DNA from: Actinomycetota bacterium
Lineage (GTDB): Bacteria; Actinomycetota; Actinomycetes; S36-B12
Assembly (NCBI GenBank): GCA_003506065.1
Contig: DNXA01000219.1
Span: 1-5,210, forward strand
Direction: 5' to 3'
Length of the DNA stretch: 5,210 nucleotides
Shown: positions 1 through 5,210 of the stretch, one piece after another
Layout: every line of letters starts with the position of its first letter
How positions within the stretch are numbered: position 1 is the stretch's first letter
Notes under the pieces: generated by a model
What the model was told of the DNA's origin: nothing
Databases searched by the model: none
The model's input: the letters and a program-made list of their open reading frames with translations, nothing else
Program-made: the position numbers and the translations under genes

Positions 1-848
1 ACATAGTCGATGCGCTCCAGCATGTAAGGCATCCAGCCGATGCCACCTTCTGAGAGTGCCATCTTCACGCCAGGGAACTTATGGAACACCGGGCTCAGCA
101 GCAACTCGGCCAGCGCGCTTGCCGAGTTCAGGCCGAACAGTGAGATGCCGACCGTGAAGTTGCTGGTTCTGCCTTCATCTGACACCAGCGGAAAGCCACC
201 GCTGCCGAAGTGAAGCGACAGCGGAAGATCGGCTTCCTGGCATGCCGCAAGAACTGGGTCCCAGTGGGTGGTGTGCCAGGAGGGCAGACCGATGCGGTCC
301 GGTAGTTCGGGGAAGGTGATGCTCTTGGCGCCCTTGGCCGCTGTGCGGTTGATCTCCTTGACCGTGCCTTCGACATCCCAGTACGGAACCATCATCAGCG
401 GGATCTGCCGATCTGGATACGGAGCGCACCACTCATCGATGATGAAGTCGTTGTAGGCCTGAATCACCAGTTCGGCCAGCTTGAAGTCCTTTGACTGGGC
501 AAGGGCGCTTCCAGCGAATCCGGCGAAGGTCGGGAAGCACAACTGGGCGTGAACGCCCTCGATGTCCATGTCCTTGATGCGCTCATCGATCGCGTAGCAG
601 CCCTGGAGCATGTCGGAGTAGCTGCGCGGCTCCTGGCCGAACTCCTTGTGCGGCTTGCCAGCGACGGCATTGGTTGCGAAATTCGACGCCTTCTCACCTT
701 CATAGATCCACCAGTCCGCGCCCTCGATGTTCTCGATGCGAGGCGCGACATCGGCGTACTTTGCAGGAAGACGATCCAAGAACACACGTGGATGCTCGAC
801 CACGTGATCATCGACGGAAACGATCTGCGTATCGGCTGGCAGAGCCAT
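1..848 (-). CDS. Amidohydrolase family 2 (metal-dependent TIM-barrel hydrolase), N-terminal part, truncated by window edge
   Basis: The reading frame runs from an ATG at 848 down to base 1 without a stop (282 codons). The 3' end lies outside the window. The start is well supported: GGAGG at 859-855 sits six bases upstream. The protein opens with SVDDHVVEHP (residues 11-20), matching the first-strand D-x-H metal-site region of the Amidohydro_2 family (PF04909, the ACMSD-like decarboxylases and hydrolases). It continues with the DMDIEGVHAQLCFP segment (93-106), a DFIIDEWC segment (134-141), LHFGSGG (212-218, H213 a likely metal or substrate ligand) and EGGIGWMPYMLERIDY (267-282), the typical 'E-(S/G)-G-I-G-W-x-P-x-x-L-E-R' block near the end of the barrel. 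Family members run to roughly 350-400 residues, so about a fifth to a quarter is probably missing. The protein should be cytoplasmic, as no signal peptide is seen. The substrate cannot be told from sequence; actinobacteria carry many paralogues. It is separated from the upstream gene by 213 bases and probably has its own promoter. Confidence 0.93.
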   Translation of the reverse strand, partial: MALPADTQIVSVDDHVVEHPRVFLDRLPAKYADVAPRIENIEGADWWIYEGEKASNFATNAVAGKPHKEFGQEPRSYSDMLQGCYAIDERIKDMDIEGVHAQLCFPTFAGFAGSALAQSKDFKLAELVIQAYNDFIIDEWCAPYPDRQIPLMMVPYWDVEGTVKEINRTAAKGAKSITFPELPDRIGLPSWHTTHWDPVLAACQEADLPLSLHFGSGGFPLVSDEGRTSNFTVGISLFGLNSASALAELLLSPVFHKFPGVKMALSEGGIGWMPYMLERIDY

Positions 849-1060
849 GGTGTACCTCCAGGAAAGTCGATGAGACGGCGTGGAACTGCAAACGGCCGAC
901 CATGGCTAGTGGAGTGACATCTCGTCGTGGTCGGAGCTTTGCGCTCACCAGCCAAGCACAATCGCGCCTGCGCAGGAGTCGTAATGCGCATACCCGAGTC
1001 ACGTGTGATGCCACGCGAATCGGATTGTGATGCCGGGGCAGGGCCTGTTCTGTTCTGACC

Positions 1061-1075
1061 GTCAGGTGGCCTGAC
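1061..1075 (-). terminator. Small hairpin at the end of the pentapeptide-repeat gene, possible terminator
   Basis: An exact inverted repeat has a six-base stem GTCAGG/CCTGAC around a three-base loop, and it overlaps the stop codon of the pentapeptide gene. There is no run of U after it on the minus strand, so it would be at best a U-less terminator or an mRNA 3' stabilising stem. The stem is short and could be chance. Confidence 0.3.
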
Positions 1076-2132
1076 CGACGGATGTGGGTGAGGACTGACC
1101 GGTTCCGACGGCATTCACGGCATAGGCGTAACAGCTGTAGTTGTTCAGTGACTGGAGGCCTTGGAATACAAAGCTTGTCGCCAGTCCAGCGGGACCGGCG
1201 CTCTGGTCCGGCTTGGAGACGTTCCGGCAGATGACGACGAACTCGGTCACTGGCGGAGAGCTCAGGTTCACACTTGGGGGCGACCAACTCGTTGACATCT
1301 GCCCGGCATTGGGAGCCTGACCACAGGAGTTCTTGTCGCAGGCGGCGAAGTTCACTGGGCTGGCCGGAAGCACCATGCCGTCCTGCCCAGTGAGGATCGC
1401 ATTGGTCAGATTTGTTGTCGCCACGTTGGCACCAATGAGTACTGCGTTTGTCAGGTTGCTACCGGATGCATTCGCGCCTGCGAGGTTGGCTCCCGAGAGG
1501 TTCGCCCCAGTTAGATTCGCGCTTGTGAGGTTTGTGCTCGCGAGATTGGCATTCGCGAGATTGGCGTCCTGTAGATCAGCGCCTGACAGATCGGCACCCG
1601 CACAATCCACGACGCCACCAGTCGCGGAGCAACCAGCAGGAGCATCCATCCGCATCCGTAGGAGTGGGGTTCGTCTGGGCATCCCGAGGTTGGCGCGAGA
1701 GAGGTTGGTGCTCGCAAGGATTGCTCCGTGCAAGTTGGCCGCTCGAAGATCAGCCAGGTGCAGATCCGCCTTGGAGAGGTCCGCGCCTTGAAGACTGGCA
1801 GCACTCAAGTTCGCACTAGAAAGCTTCGCCCCCCTCAACTTCGCGTTCGCAAGGAGGGCTCCACTGAGGTTTGCACCTATCAGGTTGGCGCCACGCAAGT
1901 CCGCGCCTCGCAGATCGATGCGGCTCAGTTGAGCATTGCGCAGATCCTGCCCTCGCAGAGCGATGCCTCGGCACGATCCAGCTGCTTTGAGTTCGCAGTG
2001 CGCACCTCGGGCTGTGGCGACGACTGAAGGAAGCGCCGTTGAACTCGCATGCGCCGCTTCGCTGATGACCGGACTGAACATCACGAGACAAGCCGCGGCA
2101 ATGACAGCGGGGCTTCGATGAACAATCCGCAT
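1062..2132 (-). CDS. Secreted two-module pentapeptide-repeat protein with C-terminal fibronectin-III-like domain
   Basis: This is a 356-residue exported protein. AAAGGG at 2144-2139 lies six bases before the ATG. Residues 1-30 form a signal peptide: charged MRIVHR, a hydrophobic stretch to about 22, and a likely cut after AHA (27-29). Residues 55-150 hold 19 pentapeptides with Leu at every fifth position from L59 to L149 without exception. Residues 151-177 are a linker containing LLRMRMDAPAG. Residues 178-249 hold 14 more repeats, centred on 182 to 247, with only A222 and V237 replacing Leu. Such repeats fold as a right-handed quadrilateral beta-helix. Residues 272-356 look like a fibronectin type III domain: TSWSPPSVN near its start and YSCYAYAVNAVGTGQSSPT at its end, the usual 'Y-x-V-x-A-x-N-x-x-G-x-G' signature. 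Cysteines fall into pairs C46/C54, C168/C177, C265/C270 and C302/C334, suggesting disulfides outside the membrane. The function is unknown. A surface or matrix-binding role is plausible but inferred. No sortase motif or membrane anchor is seen. Confidence 0.92.
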   Translation of the reverse strand: MRIVHRSPAVIAAACLVMFSPVISEAAHASSTALPSVVATARGAHCELKAAGSCRGIALRGQDLRNAQLSRIDLRGADLRGANLIGANLSGALLANAKLRGAKLSSANLSAASLQGADLSKADLHLADLRAANLHGAILASTNLSRANLGMPRRTPLLRMRMDAPAGCSATGGVVDCAGADLSGADLQDANLANANLASTNLTSANLTGANLSGANLAGANASGSNLTNAVLIGANVATTNLTNAILTGQDGMVLPASPVNFAACDKNSCGQAPNAGQMSTSWSPPSVNLSSPPVTEFVVICRNVSKPDQSAGPAGLATSFVFQGLQSLNNYSCYAYAVNAVGTGQSSPTSVGQAT

Positions 2133-2240
2133 GTGTCGCCCTTTGTTTGTTCACCGAGATATTGCCGAGTTCGATCCTATGGCGAACGAGCTCACTGCTT
2201 TCCCGTCGATCCGATCAAGTGCATCACGCTGTGGTGACTG

Positions 2241-2256
2241 AGCCGGATCGCCAGCT
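2241..2256 (-). terminator. Small hairpin four bases after the F420 oxidoreductase stop, possible terminator
   Basis: In the minus-strand transcript AGCUGG pairs with CCGGCU (one G-U pair) around a CGAU loop, starting four bases past the TAG stop of the Ddn-like gene. No U-tract follows. The position fits a weak terminator separating this gene from the pentapeptide gene 128 bases further on, but the energy is modest. Confidence 0.27.
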
Positions 2257-2260
2257 TTCG

Positions 2261-2707
2261 CTAGTGAGTGACGTCCTCGGAGCGCTCGATGATCACGACG
2301 GGAATCACGCGATGCTCGGCTGCACGCTCCTGATAGCGAGGCAGGCCCGTCACGACTTCGGCCATCAGCTGGAAGAGGCGGTCGCGCTCCTCGCCTGGTT
2401 CAACGGTTCTGGCGATGGCTTCGTACTTGTCGCCCCGGTACTCCACGGTGATATGGGGCTCCGCATTCAGGTTCTCGTACCACTGCGGGTTCTTCGGGAG
2501 CCCGCCCATCGAACCGACAACGATCAAGCGGTCTCCGTCGGGCTGCACCGCGATGGGCGTGGTGCGCGGCTCGCCCGAGACGCGACCCGTCGTAGTGAGC
2601 ACTACGACGGACATGCCGCCGTCCTCGTAGATCCCCTCCTCGCGGTAGCGCCTGACAACCTCGCGATTGTGGTCGCGCATATCGACACGTGCGGGCTGTT
2701 CAGCCAT
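2261..2707 (-). CDS. Nitroreductase family deazaflavin (F420)-dependent oxidoreductase, Ddn/DUF385 type
   Basis: This 148-residue protein is about full length for the family and has no signal peptide. It belongs to the split-beta-barrel enzymes that use the reduced deazaflavin cofactor F420 to reduce quinones and nitro compounds (the mycobacterial Ddn group, TIGR00026/PF04075). Two blocks give the assignment. VVLTTTGRVSGEPRTTPIA (residues 35-53) is the family signature 'L-T-T-x-G-R-x-S-G-x-x-R-x-x-P'. GSMGGLPKNPQWYENLNAEP (65-84), followed by a V-E-Y-R-G-D strand, is the 'G-G-x-x-x-x-P-x-W-x-x-N-L-x-A-x-P' block that lines the cofactor site. The N-terminal 30 residues are charged and helical (RDHNREVVRRYREEG). 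AAGGA lies about six bases before the ATG and fixes the start. The gene begins 74 bases after the dsbB-like stop, so it could be read from the upstream operon or from its own promoter. The physiological substrate is not deducible. F420 use points to Actinomycetota. Confidence 0.93.
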   Translation of the reverse strand: MAEQPARVDMRDHNREVVRRYREEGIYEDGGMSVVVLTTTGRVSGEPRTTPIAVQPDGDRLIVVGSMGGLPKNPQWYENLNAEPHITVEYRGDKYEAIARTVEPGEERDRLFQLMAEVVTGLPRYQERAAEHRVIPVVIIERSEDVTH

Positions 2708-2781
2708 GAGATTCCTTTTCGAGCGAGCGGACCAATGGTGGAGTCGAACATGATCGCACGCACTGCTTTGCGCACTTCAGG

Positions 2782-3309
2782 TCAGCCGCAGAATCCGAAC
2801 CCGCACACCTGGGTGGAGATCACTGCATCTGCCAAAGTCACCAAACCGATCACGACGACTGCTGCATGCGCGAGCCACGACCACGAACCTGTGAGCGGGA
2901 GTCCCCTGTCGGAATTGGACTGCCCAGCGAATTGCCGTTCAAACATCAGCATCAGACCAATGAGCGTTGCGGCCGAAACGAAGGCGATGAGTCCCCAGGA
3001 CGGCAGATGTAATCCCATTAACGGGGTTGAGCCCCACGAGCTGATCGGTGGGTAGGAGGAAACGATGTCGAAGAACGAGATGACGATGCCGAGGATCGCG
3101 CTGAACAGCATCACGCCGTAATGACTGACTCGGATGCCCCAGCGCACGTTGAGCAGAGCACCCAGTGCAATGCCGGTGAAGCAGAACCTGATCATCATGC
3201 AGAAGGAGCAGGGCTCCTGATCCTGACTGAACTCGAAGAACATCGCGCTGCCAATGACGCTAGCAGCAACAAGCGCGCCGAGGGCGTTGAGCCTCTGCAT
3301 CAGGTTCAT
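2782..3309 (-). CDS. DsbB-family disulfide bond formation membrane protein, five predicted membrane segments
   Basis: DsbB-type proteins reoxidise an extracytoplasmic thiol oxidase (DsbA-like) and pass the electrons to quinone. The frame is open from an ATG at 3336, but the ATG at 3309 (MNLMQRLNALGALV) is preferred because the upstream gene's stop overlaps it as TGATG, giving 175 residues. Predicted membrane helices in this numbering are about 7-25, 38-54, 63-84, 104-123 and 144-166. The motif EPCSFCMMIRFC (32-43) after helix 1 matches the DsbB active-site C-x-x-C in the first outer loop, followed by the family's arginine. The second outer loop (85-103) has no cysteine. A second pair instead sits at the extreme C-terminus, VCGFGFCG (C169, C174), after the extra fifth helix. 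The positive residues of the 55-62 loop (NVRWGIRV) support the N-in topology, which places both pairs outside. The gene lies in an operon with a lipoprotein and a DUF5993-like gene. It could have a specialised partner rather than a general DsbA. Confidence 0.88.
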   Translation of the reverse strand: MNLMQRLNALGALVAASVIGSAMFFEFSQDQEPCSFCMMIRFCFTGIALGALLNVRWGIRVSHYGVMLFSAILGIVISFFDIVSSYPPISSWGSTPLMGLHLPSWGLIAFVSAATLIGLMLMFERQFAGQSNSDRGLPLTGSWSWLAHAAVVVIGLVTLADAVISTQVCGFGFCG

Positions 3310-3464
3310 CACAAGCCCAATCCAGGATCGCCCCATTGCAAGTGAAGGAAGATCGCCGTAATGCCGAGCAGGCCGATGAACGTCAGAACGAGCACCAGCC
3401 TTCGGCTACGCCCGCTCCAGGCGGCCAGGATCGCGAGGAATGCGATCAGGAACATCCAGATCAT
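3309..3464 (-). CDS. DUF5993-like small membrane protein preceding dsbB-like gene
   Basis: This 51-residue gene is short enough to be missed by ordinary gene callers. It starts MIWMFLIAFLAILAAW, has a short basic turn SGRSRR (17-22), then a second hydrophobic helix LVLVLTFIGLLGITAIFL, and ends HLQWGDPGLGL. This two-helix hairpin with an inside R-rich turn and a His-x(4,6)-L-x-L tail resembles the DUF5993 family, which is remembered as sitting next to DsbB-type genes. That family assignment is from recall and unverified. GAGGTGG at 3479-3473 lies nine bases before the ATG and overlaps the TGA of the lipoprotein gene. Its own TGA shares one base with the ATG of the dsbB-like gene. Both junctions indicate translational coupling, and the dsbB-like start has no clear Shine-Dalgarno of its own. 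A likely role is an accessory subunit of the DsbB-like protein, by context only. A GTG at 3476 is an alternative start but has no ribosome site. Confidence 0.8.
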   Translation of the reverse strand: MIWMFLIAFLAILAAWSGRSRRLVLVLTFIGLLGITAIFLHLQWGDPGLGL

Positions 3465-3477
3465 GCCGACACCCACC

Positions 3478-3933
3478 TCATGGCAGAACGATCACATTGG
3501 CGATTTGGTAATCGCTGGGCCAGTCGACGCCTTGCGCGATGAGACCGAAGGTGTGGCTCTTGCCATCGCAAGTGAAGGGCAGGGCAAGGGCGCCTTCAGC
3601 GTTGTAGCTGTCACCCAACTCCGTTCCATCACGGGTCCACGTCACGCCTGTCACAGTGCCCTTGATCTTCCAGGCCACATCAATCCACGTTTCACTTCCG
3701 TCATCACTCTCGCACTTCGCGGATTCAGGAATGCTGAGCGATGTGATGGCCGTGCTGTTGCCGTGCTCATTGGTTGACTGCGGAATGCCCGGAACCGACT
3801 GACCACTGGTCGGCGTACTCGAGATGCTCGCAGGCACCGGCGGAGATGCGCATGCACCGAGCAGCAGAGCGAAGGTCGCGCCCAGCACCCCAAACGCCGC
3901 ATTCCTGTTCCGTCTGCGGTCGATGCCATTCAC
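3478..3933 (-). CDS. Putative lipoprotein with C-terminal Ig-like domain
   Basis: This is a 151-residue predicted lipoprotein. The N-terminus has a basic region (DRRRNRN, 5-11), a hydrophobic core AAFGVLGATFALL, and a lipobox L-G-A-C with C28 as the lipidated residue. Residues 29-60 are a low-complexity Ser/Pro/Thr linker. Residues 61-151 alternate short beta strands, including WIDVAWKIKGTVTGVTWTRDG (split around 83-103) and LPFTCDGKSHTFGLIAQG, in the manner of an Ig-like or FN3-like sandwich. C74 and C122 would form its only disulfide. I do not recognise a named family. The start codon is GTG at 3933. No Shine-Dalgarno is visible before it, so the start is less certain than the rest, though it gives a normal signal-peptide length. 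It is the first gene of the unit with the DUF5993-like and dsbB-like genes, 13 bases ahead of the former. The protein would sit on the outer face of the membrane and is a candidate substrate or partner of the oxidase. Confidence 0.82.
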   Translation of the reverse strand: MNGIDRRRNRNAAFGVLGATFALLLGACASPPVPASISSTPTSGQSVPGIPQSTNEHGNSTAITSLSIPESAKCESDDGSETWIDVAWKIKGTVTGVTWTRDGTELGDSYNAEGALALPFTCDGKSHTFGLIAQGVDWPSDYQIANVIVLP

Positions 3934-3982
3934 GGGCGCAATATTGGCAGGGCATGCAGTGATATCGGCGCAGGTGGGGATT

Positions 3983-4003
3983 GTGTTGCGACGGTGTTGC
4001 GAC
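3983..4003. repeat. Tandem 10-bp direct repeat, 11-bp period, in the divergent promoter region
   Basis: GTGTTGCGAC occurs at 3983-3992 and again at 3994-4003, separated by one G. The copies are identical, and the 11-base period is close to one helical turn, so a protein binding both would do so on the same DNA face. The repeat lies between the lipoprotein operon (minus) and the 110-residue gene (plus), about 50-70 bases from the first start and 60-80 from the second. It is a candidate operator; no known regulator is recognised. Confidence 0.5.
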
Positions 4004-4013
4004 TCTCCAAGGG

Positions 4014-4019
4014 TGTAAT
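4014..4019 (+). promoter_or_regulatory. Possible -10 box for the plus-strand gene
   Basis: TGTAAT matches TATAAT at five of six positions and would give a leader of about 40 bases before the ATG at 4066. No good -35 element is found at 16-18 bases; that position (about 3991-3996) falls inside the direct repeat, as expected for a promoter controlled by a bound protein. The evidence is weak. Confidence 0.25.
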
Positions 4020-4053
4020 CGGGTCCAAGTCGGGCATAGCCTCAATATGAAAA

Positions 4054-4060
4054 GAGGTGA
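4054..4060 (+). promoter_or_regulatory. Shine-Dalgarno site deciding the start of the plus-strand gene
   Basis: GAGGTGA is a seven-base match to the anti-Shine-Dalgarno complement and lies five bases before the ATG at 4066. A GTG at 4057, which would lengthen the protein by three residues, is inside this site and is therefore rejected as the start. Confidence 0.75.
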
Positions 4061-4065
4061 GCCTG

Positions 4066-4398
4066 ATGTCTATCAATCCAGAGCACGGAAGCGAAGCTGC
4101 TTCAGAAGGTGCTTCACAGGAGCAGAACCCATTGGCGCACTTGGGCACGCCTGCCGAAATGCAGTCGGTCAACCCCATACCTCCTGAAGAGGAGGCTCTT
4201 CGCGCGCAGGAAACGCCGACCGCCCCCTATGAACCGCCACGTCCACGTCGACGTGGCTTCGTTGGATTGCTTGACTCGATCGCGTACCGCGCGCAATTGG
4301 CCGTACTGAGTGTCTTTGGCGCGGCAGAACTCAGCAGAGAGGTCGATCCGATCGAGCAGCTCAAGCGTCGCTACGGAAGGGTCGAGCGCGAGTACTGA
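4066..4398 (+). CDS. Unrecognised 110-residue protein, disordered N-half, conserved-looking C-half
   Basis: This is the only plus-strand gene in the window and has a strong Shine-Dalgarno. The N-terminal 55 residues are rich in Glu, Ser, Gln, Pro and Ala (for example GSEAASEGASQEQ and NPIPPEEEALRAQETPT) and look disordered. A proline-arginine stretch YEPPRPRRRGF follows at about 55-65. The last 45 residues look ordered: GLLDSIAYRAQLAVLSVFGAAEL forms a moderately hydrophobic amphipathic helix, too polar for a confident membrane anchor, then REVDPIEQLKRRYGRVEREY, a charged terminal helix. There are no cysteines, catalytic motifs or known domain. I recognise no family. The basic patch next to the hydrophobic helix could allow membrane or nucleic-acid contact, but this is speculation. 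It is divergent from the lipoprotein operon and ends 21 bases from the convergent end of upp. Confidence 0.8.
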   Translation: MSINPEHGSEAASEGASQEQNPLAHLGTPAEMQSVNPIPPEEEALRAQETPTAPYEPPRPRRRGFVGLLDSIAYRAQLAVLSVFGAAELSREVDPIEQLKRRYGRVEREY

Positions 4399-4419
4399 TC
4401 GCGCATCAGGCCTTCAGGG

Positions 4420-5058
4420 TCAGACCACTCCATAGAGACGATCGCCCGCATCGCCGAGCCCCGGCACGATGTAGCCGTGCTCGTTCAAGTGATCGTCCAG
4501 TGCAGCGGTGACGATGGTGACCTCGACATCGCGATCGGCAAAGGTCTCTTCCACATGCTTCAGACCCTCGGGCGCAGCGAGCAGGCAGATGGCCGTGACA
4601 TCACGGGCACCGCGCGCAAGCAGGAGATCGATCGCAGCAACCAAGGTGCCGCCGGTGGCCAGCATCGGATCCAGGACGAATACCTGCCGGTTGTGCAGAT
4701 CCGGTGGGAGTCGATCGGCGTAGGTCGTGGCCTCAAGAGTGACCTCATCGCGCACCATGCCCAAGAAGCCGACTTCAGCCGTGGGCATCAGTTTCATCAT
4801 GCCGCTGAGCATCCCCAGACCCGCTCGCAGAATCGGAACGACCACCGGCCGAGGATCGGCCAGTTCAACACCCTGCATCGGCGCGACGGGCGTGACGATC
4901 TGCACCGGATGCACCAGAAGGGACCGCGAGGCCTCGTAGGTCAACAGGGTCACGAGCTCTTCGGCCAGCAGCCTGAACGTGACCGAGGAGGTCTCCTGAT
5001 CTCGCAGCTTGGTGAGCTTGTGGGCGACGAGTGGGTGATCGATGACCATGGTCCGCAT
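4420..5058 (-). CDS. upp: Uracil phosphoribosyltransferase
   Basis: This cytoplasmic salvage enzyme converts uracil and PRPP to UMP and diphosphate. At 212 residues it has the usual length. Features in order: HPLVAHKL (residues 8-15), the hallmark N-terminus; LLTYEA (38-43); [13 protein letters not shown] (72-84); GFLGMVRDE (97-105); DPMLATGGT (130-138), the PRPP-binding loop; AAPEGL (161-166); and [14 protein letters not shown] (194-207), the uracil-binding C-terminus. All key blocks are intact, so it should be active. The frame is open to an ATG at 5091, but [15 protein letters not shown] from the ATG at 5058 aligns with the start of actinobacterial homologues ([15 protein letters not shown]) and is preferred. 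An ATG at 5049 is also possible. None of these starts has a clear Shine-Dalgarno. It lies 17 bases after the stop of the apparent upstream frame, which may explain this through coupling. Confidence 0.97.
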   Translation of the reverse strand: MRTMVIDHPLVAHKLTKLRDQETSSVTFRLLAEELVTLLTYEASRSLLVHPVQIVTPVAPMQGVELADPRPVVVPILRAGLGMLSGMMKLMPTAEVGFLGMVRDEVTLEATTYADRLPPDLHNRQVFVLDPMLATGGTLVAAIDLLLARGARDVTAICLLAAPEGLKHVEETFADRDVEVTIVTAALDDHLNEHGYIVPGLGDAGDRLYGVV

Positions 5059-5075
5059 GGGATTGAGAGTAGTGC

Positions 5076-5210
5076 TCAATTCCTTGTGCATGCGGCCGAG
5101 TAGAGGGCCGAATCGATCACGGCGTCATCGGGCATCTGTGCGGGCTTCTTCGGATTCCAGGTGCCACACACGGTCATGCGATCGGCAATTGCCCATGCAC
5201 CGTCTGTTCG
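5076..5210 (-). CDS. Possible 3' end of an unidentified gene upstream of upp
   Basis: This is the only minus-strand frame open from the right edge, ending at a TGA at 5076-5078. Its 44 residues include [16 protein letters not shown], a KKP turn, and [19 protein letters not shown] at the end. Third codon positions are mostly G or C, as in the neighbouring genes. If real, it ends 17 bases before the upp ATG and would form an operon with it. The fragment is too short to assign, and the open stretch could be chance. The other two minus frames are closed by stops. Confidence 0.4.
   Translation of the reverse strand, partial: RTDGAWAIADRMTVCGTWNPKKPAQMPDDAVIDSALYSAACTRN

Noticed and set aside
967..976. 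Perfect 10-bp palindrome CCTGCGCAGG upstream of the amidohydrolase gene
   Set aside because: It is a possible operator, but a single palindrome of this length is expected by chance in GC-rich DNA and has no accompanying promoter elements or second copy.
464..1114. 216-codon minus-strand open frame
   Set aside because: It overlaps the amidohydrolase in another frame, gives an Arg/Ser/Thr-rich product typical of an antisense or shifted shadow, and has no ribosome site. The amidohydrolase frame carries clear family motifs.
1333..1791. Plus-strand frame with a regular R/F/A/P-rich periodic product
   Set aside because: The periodicity is the reverse complement of the pentapeptide repeats, not a second repeat protein.
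2055..2100. C15 in the signal peptide of the pentapeptide protein as a lipidation site
   Set aside because: The residues before it (A-A-A-C) lack the Leu/Val at -3, and the hydrophobic core continues past the cysteine. A normal cleavage after AHA fits better.
2147..3055. 302-codon plus-strand open frame
   Set aside because: It lies antisense to the Ddn-like gene and much of the dsbB-like gene, both of which have recognisable motifs. The product shows no domain and is rich in His, Asp and Arg, as expected for the complement of high-GC genes.
4399..4419. Shared terminator between the convergent plus gene and upp
   Set aside because: The 21-base gap contains only the short self-complementary AGGCCT and no stem-loop with a T-tract in either direction.
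4477..5103. 208-codon plus-strand open frame
   Set aside because: It is antisense to upp over nearly its whole length; upp is unambiguous.

Overview
The window suggests an actinobacterium (Actinomycetota) of moderately high GC. The clearest lineage markers are a deazaflavin (F420)-dependent Ddn/DUF385 family oxidoreductase and a uracil phosphoribosyltransferase whose N-terminus and core read like the Streptomyces and other actinobacterial enzymes. This comes from remembered family patterns, not from a search. No tRNA, rRNA, CRISPR array, transposase or phage gene is visible. The window looks like ordinary chromosome with short, mostly minus-strand genes.

Layout from left to right. (1) Positions 1-848, minus strand: the N-terminal 282 residues of an amidohydrolase-2 family metal-dependent hydrolase, cut off by the window edge. 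(2) 849-1061: a 213-base non-coding gap. (3) 1062-2132, minus: an exported protein with two pentapeptide-repeat stacks and a C-terminal fibronectin-III-like domain. (4) 2261-2707, minus: the F420-dependent nitroreductase-like enzyme. (5) 2782-3933, minus: a tight three-gene unit transcribed as lipoprotein, 51-residue DUF5993-like membrane protein, then DsbB-like thiol oxidoreductase. The Shine-Dalgarno sequence of the small gene lies on the lipoprotein stop codon, and the small gene's stop overlaps the dsbB-like start as TGATG. (6) 3934-4065: a divergent intergenic region with a 10-bp direct repeat at 11-bp period and a possible -10 box. (7) 4066-4398, plus: an unrecognised 110-residue soluble protein. 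(8) 4420-5058, minus: upp, convergent with the preceding gene. (9) 5076-5210, minus: probably the 3' end of another gene just upstream of upp.

The main theme is extracytoplasmic disulfide chemistry. The lipoprotein has one cysteine pair in an Ig-like domain. The DsbB-like protein has an unusual arrangement, with its second cysteine pair on a C-terminal tail after a fifth membrane segment instead of in the usual second outer loop. The nearby secreted pentapeptide protein carries eight cysteines, in four pairs, outside its signal peptide. A dedicated oxidation module serving nearby exported proteins is an inference. No DsbA-like partner is in the window. The amidohydrolase, the F420 enzyme and upp look like unrelated metabolic genes.
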